This document shows positions 9,478-20,093 of a stretch of 64,000 nucleotides of DNA, in pieces. Position 1 is the first letter of the stretch. Every line of letters begins with the position of its first letter. The DNA is from Phycisphaerae bacterium (lineage in GTDB: Bacteria; Planctomycetota; Phycisphaerae; Phycisphaerales; Phycisphaeraceae). The translations under genes were made by a program, and so were the position numbers. The notes under the pieces are model-generated. The model saw only the letters and a list, made by a program, of their open reading frames with translations, was not told where the DNA came from and ran no database searches. The DNA is taken from the NCBI GenBank assembly GCA_030432595.1, contig JAUIGU010000005.1, positions 110,410-174,409 of the forward strand, read 5' to 3'.

Positions 9478-10017
9478 TCAGTGGGGCGGGGTCTCGTCGC
9501 CGACGGGCAGGTCGTGGGCGTCGGCGACGGGTCGCGACTTCATCGGCATGGCCCAGCGGGCGGTCGAAACCCAGAACGAGCCGCGCATCACCGCGGGCAG
9601 CTCGCCCAGCGGCTGCCGGGGCATGTCCTGCGGGTGGGCCTTGGGCAGCGGGGGCGCGAACGCGGGGTCGCACTGCATCGCGGTGCTCAGGCAGCGCGCG
9701 AACGCTTCGGGGTGCTCGAACGCGTGCAGGAACCCCGCAAGGTGTTCGCGCAGGTGGCACGCGATCCACTGCCGCGCCGCGTCGCGTTGCTCGTCGTCGG
9801 CCAGGTGTTCCAGCACGTTGTCGTGCCAGGCCTCGACCAGCTCGATCGCGGCGCTGATCCACTGCGGCGACGTGCGGTCGTGCCGGCCTTGTGTGTCCAA
9901 CGCCTGTTCGAGCGCGGCTGCCGTTGCGTCGCGCTGCTTGCGGTCCACGAACCCCCGGGCCAGCAGGTAACCGGTCAGGCGGTGCCGGGCGTCGTGTTGC
10001 AAAGCGTTTGCGCTCAA
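9478..10017 (-). CDS. small protein between opgG and opgH, possible detached N-terminal part of OpgH
   Basis: This 179-residue soluble, helix-rich protein starts with TTG. Its start codon overlaps the opgG stop in the sequence TTGA, so translation is probably coupled. The first 120 residues are helical and His/Ala rich. The C-terminal part holds a proline-rich MPRQPLGELP stretch followed by RGSFW, which resembles the linker ahead of the first membrane helix of longer OpgH proteins. The downstream opgH lacks that N-terminal region. I infer that the two together correspond to a full OpgH, but sequence similarity by eye is weak and it could be an unrelated partner. Confidence 0.6.
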   Translation of the reverse strand: MSANALQHDARHRLTGYLLARGFVDRKQRDATAAALEQALDTQGRHDRTSPQWISAAIELVEAWHDNVLEHLADDEQRDAARQWIACHLREHLAGFLHAFEHPEAFARCLSTAMQCDPAFAPPLPKAHPQDMPRQPLGELPAVMRGSFWVSTARWAMPMKSRPVADAHDLPVGDETPPH

Positions 10018-11621
10018 GGGTCGCCCCAGTCCCAGCGGTAGACCCAGGTCTCGGTGAGCACGTCGTCCCCGCGCTTGAGGAAGGCCCGGAGCTCCATGGG
10101 CTCGCCGTTATCGTAAGGCTTGGCGTCGATCATCACCTGCCACAGGCCCAGCTCTTCGAAGCGCACGACCGACGGCTTGCCCAGGACCTGCCCGTTGGTC
10201 ACGTTGGTGACCACATCCGGGATGCCCGCGAACGGTTCGTCCAGCCCGCCGCCGTTGGCGAAGAGCACGAAGCGCAGCGCCCCGTTCTCGCGCTTCCCGG
10301 GGAACAGGGCCTGGGGCACGCCGCGGTGGGTCTCGATGAACCGACCGGCCGAGGGAAGCGGCGGCTGGTCGTCGCAGAACCACAGCGTGTAGCCGAAGTC
10401 GAAGCGCTGACCCGACATGACTTTTTCGCTGTCGGCGGGTACCCAGAACGCGGCGACGTTGTCGAAGTCCTCGTCGCCGCTGTGGAACTCGATCAGCTCG
10501 ACCCAGCCCTGCCCCCACTGGTCGTGGGCCTCGACCCAAACGCTGGGGCGGCGGTGGTACTCAAGGTTGGGGTCCATGTAGTTGCGGAAGGCGCGGTCGC
10601 GCTGGATCAGGCCGAACCCGCGCGGCGATTCGAGCTTGAAGCGGGAGACGCGGCTGGCGCCGGGGTTGTCCAGGGGGCGCCAGATGTGTTCGCCGTGCTG
10701 CGAGACCATGAGCAGGCCGTCCGAGTCGTGGACTTCCGGGCGCCACGCGCCGAACCGGCCGGGCTGTTCTTCGCCCATGAGGAACATGCTGGTCAGCGGG
10801 GCGAGGCCGGCCTTGGTGACGCCGTGACGGAAGAACAGCGCGACCTCGGTGTCGATGGTGGTGTAGTCGCCGGGGTCGACGACGAAGCGGTACGCGCCGG
10901 TGACGGACGGGCCGTTGAGCAGGGCGTAGATGGTGGCGTGCTGGTCGTTGGGTTTGGGCCGGACGAGCCAGAACTTCTCGAAGTGCGGGAACTCTTCGGG
11001 CTGGTCCTTGAGGAAGGTGTCGATGGCCAGGCCGCGGCTGGACGCGCCCCAGTGGTGATCGCTGCCGACGGCACGGAAGTAGGACGCGCCCAGGAACGAA
11101 AGCTTTTCCTTGAAGAGGTTCTTGGCCGGGTCGCGGAGGTACAGGGTCAGGCCGGCGTAGCCCAGGTCGCCGACCTTGTCCGCGCCGAGTGAATCGGGCG
11201 AGAGCCCGCTGCGGTTGAGGTCGAAGCGGTGGGGGTCGTAGGGCACGGGCCGGGCCTGCCCGTCGACGACCTCGACGATGTGCACCGGGCGGTCGAACCA
11301 CGCGCCGCGGTGGAAGAAGCGCAGGCGGAAGGGCATGCCGGCCTCGGACCACATCGACGCCTCGGGCCGGAACGGGATCAACCGGGTGCCGTGCTCGGGC
11401 AGCGAGCGCAACACCTCAGGCAGCGGCGGCCCGGGGGACTCGAAGGGCCGGGCGGCGAGTTCCTCGGCCTCGGCGACGACCGACTGAAAGACCGCATCTT
11501 CATCGACGTGACCGGGCTTGGCCGACGCAGCGGTGGAACACAGCAGGCAGCACGCGCAGAGCAGGCCGAGTGTGCAGCGGTACCAGTAGGGCGTTGAATC
11601 GATGTGGATATCCATCCTCAT
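10014..11621 (-). CDS. opgG: periplasmic glucans biosynthesis protein G
   Basis: OpgG is a periplasmic protein needed for branching or modification of the OpgH-made glucan. The 535-residue product begins with a signal peptide (hydrophobic LGLLCACCLLCSTAASA at about 18-34) and then the OpgG fold, with typical blocks such as RPEASMWSEAG, YGAxxYFRAVG-like FLGASYFRAVG, RGLAIDT, and RPSVWVEA near the C-terminal Ig-like domain. Length is close to the usual 500-540. ATG 11621 is chosen because aagga lies 9 nt upstream; ATG 11615 is an alternative. The promoter should lie in the 163 bp up to the fmdB-like gene, but I see no clear hexamers there. Confidence 0.95.
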   Translation of the reverse strand: MRMDIHIDSTPYWYRCTLGLLCACCLLCSTAASAKPGHVDEDAVFQSVVAEAEELAARPFESPGPPLPEVLRSLPEHGTRLIPFRPEASMWSEAGMPFRLRFFHRGAWFDRPVHIVEVVDGQARPVPYDPHRFDLNRSGLSPDSLGADKVGDLGYAGLTLYLRDPAKNLFKEKLSFLGASYFRAVGSDHHWGASSRGLAIDTFLKDQPEEFPHFEKFWLVRPKPNDQHATIYALLNGPSVTGAYRFVVDPGDYTTIDTEVALFFRHGVTKAGLAPLTSMFLMGEEQPGRFGAWRPEVHDSDGLLMVSQHGEHIWRPLDNPGASRVSRFKLESPRGFGLIQRDRAFRNYMDPNLEYHRRPSVWVEAHDQWGQGWVELIEFHSGDEDFDNVAAFWVPADSEKVMSGQRFDFGYTLWFCDDQPPLPSAGRFIETHRGVPQALFPGKRENGALRFVLFANGGGLDEPFAGIPDVVTNVTNGQVLGKPSVVRFEELGLWQVMIDAKPYDNGEPMELRAFLKRGDDVLTETWVYRWDWGDP

Positions 11622-11784
11622 GAAGTCTCATCCTTGAGTGCAGGGTGAAAGGGTGTGTCCATCTCCCCCACGTCCCACCCACACCCACGGCAGTGCGCCC
11701 CGCCGTGACCGTCCCAACCACCTTGGACATTGTAAAGCGTCCGGCTGGTGACCGCGAAATTCCCGCGTATGGGTCATCTAGCGT

Positions 11785-12168
11785 TTACTTGGAGGCCGGA
11801 CCGCCGCCGGGCTTCTTGGCGGCCTTGTTAGCGGGTTTGCCGGCAGGCTTGGGGTCCTTGGCGGCGGCTTTGGCGTCGGACTTGCCGGCGTCGCCGGTCG
11901 ACTTGCCGTCGGAGGTGCCGTCGGCTTTCTTGCCGTCGCCTTTGCCGCTGTCGCTGTCGGCTTTCTGAGCGCTCTTGTAGCCCTCGGAGCGGTAGTCGGT
12001 CTCGTAGAAGCCCGAGCCCTTGAAGATGATGCCGGCCCCGGTGCCGATCTGCCGGCGCAGCTTGGGCTTGCCGCACGCCGGGCACTTCTTGAGCGGCTTG
12101 GCGGTGATCGACTGGAACTCTTCGAGCTCGTGCTCGCAGGCGTCGCAGATGTATTCGTAGGTCGGCAT
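11785..12168 (-). CDS. FmdB-family zinc-ribbon protein with Lys/Ala-rich tail
   Basis: This 127-residue protein starts with MPTYEYICDACEH, the hallmark of FmdB/regulatory zinc-ribbon proteins. Two cysteine pairs (CDAC and CPAC) bind one zinc within the first 35 residues. The GAGIIFKGSGFYETDYR segment that follows is also typical of the family. The last 70 residues are low-complexity Lys/Ala/Asp/Gly/Pro and probably disordered. The molecular role of the family is poorly known. An upstream in-frame ATG at 12195 overlaps the grpE stop (ATGA), adding nine residues; I prefer 12168 because it gives the family N-terminus. It is the last gene of the chaperone block. Confidence 0.85.
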   Translation of the reverse strand: MPTYEYICDACEHELEEFQSITAKPLKKCPACGKPKLRRQIGTGAGIIFKGSGFYETDYRSEGYKSAQKADSDSGKGDGKKADGTSDGKSTGDAGKSDAKAAAKDPKPAGKPANKAAKKPGGGPASK

Positions 12169-12191
12169 GGGTCTTTGCTTTGCAAAATCCG

Positions 12192-12821
12192 TCATTGCGC
12201 CACGGACACCTGCGCGGGGCGTACCGGCAGGTCGTTGACGTAGTAGCCGGGCAGGAATGTCTGGATGACGTGCCCGGCGTCGATGTCGTCGTGGGGCTGG
12301 TGCATCAGGGCGTCGTGGCGGTTGGGGTCGAACTCTTCGCCGGGCTCGACCACGACGCGTTGCAGGCCGAAGGCGCTGAGGGCTTTGAGCATCTCGTCGC
12401 GGATGGAGGCGACGCCGTCGAGCACTTCGCCGGCGCTGGACTGCTCGGGGTCGACTTCCAGGGCGCGGTCGAAGTGGTCGAGCACGGTCGTGAGCGCGCG
12501 GGCGATCTCGACGACGCGCTGCTGACGCATGGTCTCGAGTTCACGGGACGAGCGGCGGACGTAGTTCTGGTAGTCGGCCTGGGCGCGGAGGAACTTGTCC
12601 TCGAACGCGTCGCGCTCTTCCTGGAGCTTGACGAGTTCTTCGCTTTGCTTGCCTTGCGCGGCGGGGGCGTCGTCGTCGGGCGAGCCGAGGTCGAGCTTGT
12701 CGAGCAGCTCCTCGGCTTCGACTTCGCCGTCCGCGAAGGTCGGCTCGTCGCCGTCGGGGGTGAGATCGACGTACTCGTCCGCTTGTTCGGCGTCGGGTTG
12801 TTCGCGGGGTTGGTCGGTCAT
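12192..12821 (-). CDS. grpE: nucleotide exchange factor GrpE
   Basis: GrpE releases ADP from DnaK in the Hsp70 cycle. The 209-residue protein has an acidic disordered N-terminus (about 1-60), a long coiled coil (about 60-140, including DAFEDKFLRAQADYQNYVRR), and the C-terminal beta domain with GEEFDPNRHDAL and VIQTFLPGYYVND, which match the family. It lies 13 bp downstream of dnaJ in the same operon. No dnaK is in the window, so the partner must be encoded elsewhere. Confidence 0.96.
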   Translation of the reverse strand: MTDQPREQPDAEQADEYVDLTPDGDEPTFADGEVEAEELLDKLDLGSPDDDAPAAQGKQSEELVKLQEERDAFEDKFLRAQADYQNYVRRSSRELETMRQQRVVEIARALTTVLDHFDRALEVDPEQSSAGEVLDGVASIRDEMLKALSAFGLQRVVVEPGEEFDPNRHDALMHQPHDDIDAGHVIQTFLPGYYVNDLPVRPAQVSVAQ

Positions 12822-12834
12822 GGTCGGGGCCGGG

Positions 12835-13977
12835 TCAGGTGCCCAGGTAGGTCTTGATTTTGTCCCAGAAGCCCTTGGACTCGGGCATGCGGTTGGCGTC
12901 GTGGTCTTCGGTGTCGGCGAACTCGCGGAGGAGTTCCTTTTGTCGGCTCGTGAGCTTCTTGGGAACCTCGAGCGTGATGACGGCGATGAGGTCGCCGCGT
13001 TTGCCGGTGCGGAGGTTGGGCAGGCCTTCGTGGCGGACGCGGATGAGGTCGCCGTGCTGGCTGCCGGCCTTGATCTCGATGGTGGTGTCGCCGTCGAGGG
13101 TGGGGACGGCGACGGTCGCGCCCAGCGCGGCCTGCGCGAAGCTCACGGGCATCTTGAGGATCAGGTGGTCGTCCTGGCGCTGGAACAGGTCGTGCTCTTC
13201 GACGCGGACGACGACGTGGAGGTCGCCGCGCGGGCCGGCCCCGCCGCCGGGCACGATGCCGGGCTCGCCCTCGCCGGCGACGCGGATGGCCTGGCCGTCC
13301 TGGATGCCGGCGGGGACTTTCACCGAGAGCCGACGCTTGAGCCCGGTGCGGCCCTTGCCGCCGCAGGGCCCACAGTTTTCTGCGTAGCTCTTGCCCGCAC
13401 CGTGGCATGCGGGGCAGGTGGTGACCATCTGGAAGAACCCGCCGCCGCGGCGGACCTGCCCGACGCCGCCGCAGGTGACGCAGGTCACGGGCGAGGTGCC
13501 GGGCTTGCCGCCGGAGCCTTTGCAGGTTTCGCAGACGTCCTGGCGGGTGAACTCGATGTCCTGCTCGCAGCCGGTGAGCACGTCGTTGAGGGTGATGACG
13601 GCCTGGGTTTCGAGGTCGTAGCCGCGCTGAACGCCGCCGCGAGCGCGGCCGCCCCGTCCGCCGCCGCCGAACGAGCCGCCGAAGATGTCGTCGAACATCG
13701 AGAAGATGTCCTGCGCGTTCATGTGCGAGAAGTCGTGCCCGGCGGCACCGCGCAGGCCGGCGTGGCCGAAGCGGTCGTACTTCGCGCGTTTCTCGCCGTC
13801 GGAGAGGACTTCATAGGCCTCGGCGCACTCCTTGAAGCTGGCCTCGGCGTCCTTGTCGCCGGGGTTGCGGTCGGGGTGGTACTTCATGGCCAGCTTGCGG
13901 TACGAGCGTTTGATCTCGTCGCCGGACGCGGTGCGTTCGACGGAGAGGATCTCGTAGTAGTCGCGTTGGGTGGCCAT
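12835..13977 (-). CDS. dnaJ: chaperone DnaJ
   Basis: DnaJ delivers substrates to DnaK and stimulates its ATPase. The 380-residue protein is a complete class A member: J-domain with HPD at 34-36, a Gly/Phe-rich linker at about 97-118, a zinc-binding domain with four CxxCxGxG motifs starting at Cys149, Cys166, Cys188 and Cys202, and C-terminal substrate-binding domains. It is followed by grpE and preceded by groEL1. A perfect palindrome at 14028-14059 separates it from groEL1, so the level of dnaJ transcript may be set independently of the chaperonin genes. Confidence 0.97.
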   Translation of the reverse strand: MATQRDYYEILSVERTASGDEIKRSYRKLAMKYHPDRNPGDKDAEASFKECAEAYEVLSDGEKRAKYDRFGHAGLRGAAGHDFSHMNAQDIFSMFDDIFGGSFGGGGRGGRARGGVQRGYDLETQAVITLNDVLTGCEQDIEFTRQDVCETCKGSGGKPGTSPVTCVTCGGVGQVRRGGGFFQMVTTCPACHGAGKSYAENCGPCGGKGRTGLKRRLSVKVPAGIQDGQAIRVAGEGEPGIVPGGGAGPRGDLHVVVRVEEHDLFQRQDDHLILKMPVSFAQAALGATVAVPTLDGDTTIEIKAGSQHGDLIRVRHEGLPNLRTGKRGDLIAVITLEVPKKLTSRQKELLREFADTEDHDANRMPESKGFWDKIKTYLGT

Positions 13978-14027
13978 GGGGCGTGCGGTTTCTTCGCGAG
14001 GTTCTTCGAAGGGTTTCGTTTTTGCGG

Positions 14028-14059
14028 TAAAGCCCGGGGATGGCCATCCCCGGGCTTTA
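14028..14059. repeat. 32-bp perfect palindrome between groEL1 and dnaJ
   Basis: The sequence taaagcccggggatgg and its exact complement form a 32-bp palindrome. It would fold as a strong hairpin on either strand, and could attenuate or stabilise the groEL1-dnaJ transcript. No long T run follows on the minus strand. It closely resembles the palindrome at 19983-20012. Confidence 0.8.
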
Positions 14060-14090
14060 GGGTCGGTTCACATTTCGGCGAGCAGGTTGA

Positions 14091-15704
14091 TCACGCCACC
14101 GCGGCGTTGACCGGCTCTTCGTCGTCCTTGAGGTCGGCGACGAGCACGTTAGTGGTCAACATGAGTCCCGCGACGCTGGCGGCGTTGAGCAGGGCGGTGC
14201 GGCTGACCAGCGCCGGGTCGAGGATGCCGGCCTTGACCATGTCGACGTACTCGCCGGTGGCGGCGTCGTAGCCGTGGTTGCCCTTCTTGTTTTTGACTTC
14301 ATCGACGACGACGTAGCCGTCTTCGCCGGCGTTGTCCACGATCTGCCGCAGGGGCAGCTCGAGCGCGGAGGCGACGATGTCGAAGCCGAGTTTGTCGTCG
14401 CCCTTGGCCTTGGCGCGGCCGGCCTCGACGGCCTCAATGGCGCGGATGAAGCTCACGCCGCCGCCGGGCACGTAGCCCTCGGCCGCCGCGGCCTTGGTGG
14501 CGTGGAGCGCGTCATCGACGCGGTCCTTGGCTTCCTTCATCGCGGTCTCGGTCGCGCCGCCGACGTTGATGATGGCGACGCCGCCGGTCAGCTTGGCCAG
14601 GCGTTCCTGGAGCTTCTCGCGGTCGTAGTCGGAGGTCGTGGTCTCGATCTGCTTGCGGATCTGGTCGCAGCGGGCTTCGACGTCCTTCTTCTTGCCGGCG
14701 CCTTGGATGACGGTGGTCGCGTCCTTGCCGACGGTGATCTTCTTGGCGGTACCGAGCTGGTCGAGCTCGAGCGCTTCGAGCTGGAGCCCGAGGTCTTCGC
14801 TGATGAAGGTGCCGCCGGTGAGCGTGGCGATGTCACCGAGCAGGGCCTTGCGGCGGTCGCCGAAGCCGGGGGCCTTGACGGCCGCGACCTTGAGCACCCC
14901 GCGGAGCCGGTTCACGACGAGCGCGGCGAGCGCTTCGTTCTCGACGTCCTCGGCGATGATCAGCAGCTGTTTGTTCGCCATCGCCACCTTGTTGAGTAGC
15001 GGCAGCAGGTCGGGCAGGTTGCTGATCTTCTTTTCGTGGATGAGGATCACCGCGTCCTCGAGCACGCACTCCATCGTGTCGGGGTCGGTGATGAAGTACG
15101 GCGAGAGGTAGCCCTTGTCGAACTGCATGCCCTCGACGTAGCTGAGTTCGGTCTGGGCGGTCTTGCCCTCTTCGATCTCGACAACGCCGTCTGCCCCGAC
15201 CTTGTCGATGGCCTCGGCGATGAGCGAGCCGATGGTCGTGTCGTGGTTGGCCGAGACGGTCGCGACCTTGCGGAGGTCATCGACGCCCTTGCACTTGGTC
15301 GCGGCGGCCTTGATGGCGTCGGACGCAGCTTCGGCGGCGGCGTTGATGCCGCGCTGCAGGGCGACGGTGTTCGCACCGGCGGCGACGTGGCGGAGGCCCT
15401 CGTTGTAGATCGCCTCGGCGAGGACGACGCTGGTCGTGGTGCCGTCGCCGGCCTTGTCGCCGGTCTTCTTGGCGACCTCGACGACCATTTTCGCGCCCAT
15501 GTTTTCGAAGGGCGTGTCGAGCTCGACTTCCTTGGCGACGCTGACGCCGTCCTTGGTGACGGCCGGGCCGCCGAAGGACTTCTGCATCACGACGTTGCGG
15601 CCGGTCGGGCCCATGGTGACTTTGACGGCGGCGGCGAGCTTCTCGAGGCCCTTCTTAAGTTCCTGCTGGGCGTCGGCGCCGAAGATCATCTGCTTGGTGG
15701 CCAT
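14091..15704 (-). CDS. groEL: chaperonin GroEL, copy 1 (no GGM tail)
   Basis: This is a 537-residue 60-kDa chaperonin subunit. It has the ATP-site motif [27 protein letters not shown], and [10 protein letters not shown], all normal for an active GroEL. Length is normal up to the end of the equatorial domain, but the C-terminus reads [11 protein letters not shown], with none of the GGM repeats that line the cavity floor in typical GroEL. It lies 138 bp downstream of groES in the same orientation. The loss of the tail and its sequence divergence from copy 2 suggest the two rings handle different clients. This is inference from architecture only. Confidence 0.97.
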   Translation of the reverse strand: MATKQMIFGADAQQELKKGLEKLAAAVKVTMGPTGRNVVMQKSFGGPAVTKDGVSVAKEVELDTPFENMGAKMVVEVAKKTGDKAGDGTTTSVVLAEAIYNEGLRHVAAGANTVALQRGINAAAEAASDAIKAAATKCKGVDDLRKVATVSANHDTTIGSLIAEAIDKVGADGVVEIEEGKTAQTELSYVEGMQFDKGYLSPYFITDPDTMECVLEDAVILIHEKKISNLPDLLPLLNKVAMANKQLLIIAEDVENEALAALVVNRLRGVLKVAAVKAPGFGDRRKALLGDIATLTGGTFISEDLGLQLEALELDQLGTAKKITVGKDATTVIQGAGKKKDVEARCDQIRKQIETTTSDYDREKLQERLAKLTGGVAIINVGGATETAMKEAKDRVDDALHATKAAAAEGYVPGGGVSFIRAIEAVEAGRAKAKGDDKLGFDIVASALELPLRQIVDNAGEDGYVVVDEVKNKKGNHGYDAATGEYVDMVKAGILDPALVSRTALLNAASVAGLMLTTNVLVADLKDDEEPVNAAVA

Positions 15705-15842
15705 GTTGGGGTGGCTCCGTTTAAGTGTTTGGGGAGAACGCGACGGGTCGCGGCGCTGCGTGTCAGCGCGGTGTTGGTTCGTCCTGGACGCGGGCCGCGG
15801 GTGACGCGGTTTGACCAGCGCCGGATCGCGGGGTGGGTGGGG

Positions 15843-16187
15843 TCACTCCATGACGCCGAGCAGTTCGCTCTCGCGCATGATTTTGTGTTCGGTGCCGTCG
15901 ATGTCGATCTCGGTGCCGGCGTACTTGCCGTAGAGCACGGTGTCGCCCTTCTTCACGTTGAGCGGCACGCGGTGGCCGTGGTCGTCGAGCTTGCCGGGGC
16001 CGGCCGCGACGATCTTGCCGGTCTGCGGTTTTTCCTTCGCGCCTTCGGGCAGGAAGATGCCCGAGGCGGTCTTGGTCTCGGCTTCGTCGGGCAGGACGAG
16101 GACGCGGTCATCGAGGGGCTTGACCGAGGTCTTGGGGGTCTTGCCGGATTGCTTGGTGGTCTTCTTGGTCTTGGTGGCGGTGGCCAT
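15843..16187 (-). CDS. groES: co-chaperonin GroES
   Basis: GroES caps the GroEL ring. The 114-residue protein contains the whole fold, including [15 protein letters not shown], the mobile loop [16 protein letters not shown], and [11 protein letters not shown] with the C-terminal strand. A Lys/Thr-rich extension of about 20 residues precedes the usual start and is likely disordered. It is the only groES in the window, placed between the two groEL genes, so it may serve both. Confidence 0.96.
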   Translation of the reverse strand: MATATKTKKTTKQSGKTPKTSVKPLDDRVLVLPDEAETKTASGIFLPEGAKEKPQTGKIVAAGPGKLDDHGHRVPLNVKKGDTVLYGKYAGTEIDIDGTEHKIMRESELLGVME

Positions 16188-16265
16188 GGCTTGTTCCAGT
16201 AGTCAGGAGGACGGGAGTTAGTAGTCAGGAGAAACGAAAAGAAGCGGACGGGCTTTTGGGGCGGC

Positions 16266-17966
<1,701 letters not shown>

Positions 17967-18297
17967 GGCGGCGGTCTCCCAAATGGATGGTGATGACGGG
18001 TTAAACAATCCGGCCGGGGCTGGCGGGTCCGGGCTGAATCTCAGCGACGGCCTGCCTGCACACCAGCGTGGCGGAGAGGGTTACAAGTACGGTGCCAGCT
18101 TTATCGTGGGATATGGCTCGTTCGATATTGCGTCGTAATCCTTTGAATATCAGTGATTAATGCGGATTACGGCTCAGCATCAAGAAGGCAATCGAGACTG
18201 CCATGCTGTCAGGCTGGCAGGGCGGCGGTCAAATCGCCGACACGGCTGACAGGAACGCGAACCCGAACTCGACCCGGCAAGTGGGCACGCCCGGCCG
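17967..18297. other. intergenic region upstream of groEL2, with an 8-bp spaced inverted repeat
   Basis: These 331 bp hold the groEL2 leader and presumably its promoter. The inverted repeat cgtaatcc (18134-18141) and ggattacg (18164-18171), 22 nt apart, lies in the most AT-rich part, about 170 bp upstream of the groEL2 start. It could be an operator or a chance match. There is no CIRCE sequence, no clear sigma-32-like site and no gene. Confidence 0.4.
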
Positions 18298-18663
18298 TCA
18301 CTCTGCCGGGTCGGACCACACGGCGAACTCGTTGCCGCTGGGCTCGGTGAAGTGGAACCGCCGGCCGCCGGGGAACGCAAAGATCGGCCGAATGACCGTC
18401 CCGCCCGCGGCCTCGATGCGGGCCTGCGTGTCCTCCAAGTCCTGGCTATAGAAGACCACCAGCGCCCCGCCGGTCTCAGTTTTAGATGACTTCTCGGAAC
18501 GGAAAAAGCCGCCGTCCAGACCCGCGTCGGCCCGGGAGAAGCACGTGTAGTCCGGGCCGTACTCCGTGAAGGACCAGCCGAAGACGCCGGCGAAGAACGC
18601 CTTGGTCGCGTCCAGGTCGTTGGCGTGGAACTCGAGGTAGTTGACCTTTTCGTGCTCGTTCAT
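18298..18663 (-). CDS. VOC (glyoxalase/bleomycin resistance-like) family protein
   Basis: This 121-residue protein has the two-module beta-alpha-beta-beta-beta pattern of the VOC superfamily: VNYLEFHANDLDATKAFFAGVFGWSF at the start and GALVVFYSQDLEDTQARIEAAGG in the second half, ending in FHFTEPSGNEFAVWS. Residues such as His13 of the first strand and Glu in EPSGNE sit where metal ligands often lie. Family members range from lyases to binding proteins, so no substrate can be named. It is cytoplasmic, single and back-to-back with the PfkB kinase gene. Confidence 0.85.
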   Translation of the reverse strand: MNEHEKVNYLEFHANDLDATKAFFAGVFGWSFTEYGPDYTCFSRADAGLDGGFFRSEKSSKTETGGALVVFYSQDLEDTQARIEAAGGTVIRPIFAFPGGRRFHFTEPSGNEFAVWSDPAE

Positions 18664-18788
18664 GCGGGGGCTCGCCGTTGAGGAAAGTTTCGGACACGAA
18701 CCGCAATCTTAGTGCTGACCGTCTACCTGGGCGATTCAAGCGGTGAACCCCGAGGCGTACGACGAGCCGGGCCGTTACGCTCTGAATC

Positions 18789-19961
18789 ATGACGAATGAA
18801 GACCGCCTCCAGATCGCCGCCGACGTCGCCGGGAAGCTCCGCGCTTTCGCCGCCGACGCCCCGAAGACGCCCGTACTCGTCGGGTTCGACGGGTTTGTCG
18901 ACTCCATCATCCGCGTCGTCGACAAGCGGCACGACCTCGACCGCTTCGATGAGGTGCCCACCATCAAGGCGTTCGGCGACAAGATCCTCGCCGCCGACGG
19001 CAAGAGCGCCAACTTCGAGTTTGTCGTCCGGCAGGAAAAGCTCGGCGGCAACGGCCCGATCATGGCCAACGCGCTGCTCGAAGCCACGCTCGAAGTCGCC
19101 TACATCGGCGCGCTGGGCCTGCCCAACATCCACCCGTCGTTCACCGACTTCGCGGGCCGGGCCGAGGCGTACCCCGTCTGCGACCCCGGGTTCACCGACG
19201 CCGTGGAGTTCGGCAACGGCAAGCTGATGTTCGGCAAGTACGCCCACATGGCCGGGCTCGACGCCGCGATGGTCGAAAACGAGATCGGCACTGAGACGCT
19301 CACCAAACTCGCGTCGCGCAGCCGGCTCATCGGCATGACCAACTGGACGATGCTGCCGAACGTGGAGTCGGTCTGGCGGCGCGTAACCGAACTCATCCCC
19401 GAATACGCGGACGAAACAATGCGGCCGATCGTCTTCGTCGATTTCGCCGACCCCGCGAAACGCACGGACGACGACCTGCGCGGCGCGCTCACGCTGCTCA
19501 GCGAGATGCAGAGCAAGGCCAACGTCGTGCTGGGCCTGAACCTCAGCGAGTCGAACCAGGTCCGCAACGTGCTCGGCATGAAAACCTTCGGCGACGACCC
19601 GGGCGACGAGCAGGCCCGCGCCGCCATCGAAGACACCGCCTCCGCCATCCGCGCCAAGCTCGGCCTCACCGGCTGCGTCGTCCACCCGCGCGAAGCCGCC
19701 GCCGCATGCCTGAAGCGTGGCGACGTCGAAACCGTCGGGCGCTTCGCCGGCCCGTACGTCGCGGTACCCAAGCTCTCCACCGGCGCCGGCGACAACTTCA
19801 ACGCCGGCTTCTGCCTGGGCCTTCTCGCCGGGCTCGACGTCGAGGGCGCGCTGTGCACCGGCGTCAGCACCTCCGGCTTCTACGTCCGCAACGCCCGCAG
19901 CCCGAAGCTGACCGAGTTGGCAGACTTCTGCGACCAGTTGCCGCCGCCGGAAGTAGTGTGA
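18789..19961 (+). CDS. PfkB-family carbohydrate kinase
   Basis: This 390-residue cytoplasmic protein is a ribokinase/PfkB-type sugar kinase. The start of the fold reads VLVGFDGFVDSIIRVV, a Gly-Gly dipeptide motif lies in KLGGNGPIMANAL near residue 88, and the ATP/anion-hole signature STGAGDNFNAGFCLGLLAG is near residue 328 with the catalytic Asp in GAGDN. It is longer than typical ribokinases (about 310) because of inserts in the middle. The substrate cannot be told from sequence. It is a lone gene between the VOC gene and dnaB. Confidence 0.88.
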   Translation: MTNEDRLQIAADVAGKLRAFAADAPKTPVLVGFDGFVDSIIRVVDKRHDLDRFDEVPTIKAFGDKILAADGKSANFEFVVRQEKLGGNGPIMANALLEATLEVAYIGALGLPNIHPSFTDFAGRAEAYPVCDPGFTDAVEFGNGKLMFGKYAHMAGLDAAMVENEIGTETLTKLASRSRLIGMTNWTMLPNVESVWRRVTELIPEYADETMRPIVFVDFADPAKRTDDDLRGALTLLSEMQSKANVVLGLNLSESNQVRNVLGMKTFGDDPGDEQARAAIEDTASAIRAKLGLTGCVVHPREAAAACLKRGDVETVGRFAGPYVAVPKLSTGAGDNFNAGFCLGLLAGLDVEGALCTGVSTSGFYVRNARSPKLTELADFCDQLPPPEVV

Positions 19962-19982
19962 GCAGTGCGATTCTTTTTCCCT

Positions 19983-20012
19983 AAAGCCCGGAGACGGCCG
20001 TCTCCGGGCTTT
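19983..20012. terminator. 30-bp perfect palindrome after the PfkB gene
   Basis: The sequence aaagcccggagacgg followed by its exact complement forms a strong hairpin that ends in ttt. It probably terminates the kinase transcript. It belongs to the same aagccc/gggctt hairpin family as 14028-14059. Confidence 0.6.
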
Positions 20013-20093
20013 ATCCACAGCATTCGCGACAACCTGTCCCCAACTTGTGTAGTGATCACGGATCGCGGCTTTTGACCGCTTAAACTGTCCGCA

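Noticed and set aside
6800..9862. A 1020-codon open frame on the minus strand
   Set aside because: It is the shadow of opgH in another frame; its translation is Arg/Pro-rich with no fold, while opgH shows full glucosyltransferase motifs.
7204..10041. A 945-codon open frame on the plus strand across opgH
   Set aside because: Antisense shadow in GC-rich DNA, with Arg/Gln/His-biased composition and no recognisable domain.
17967..18297. CIRCE operator for the chaperonin genes
   Set aside because: No ttagcactc-N9-gagtgctaa-like sequence is present upstream of groEL2, groES or groEL1.
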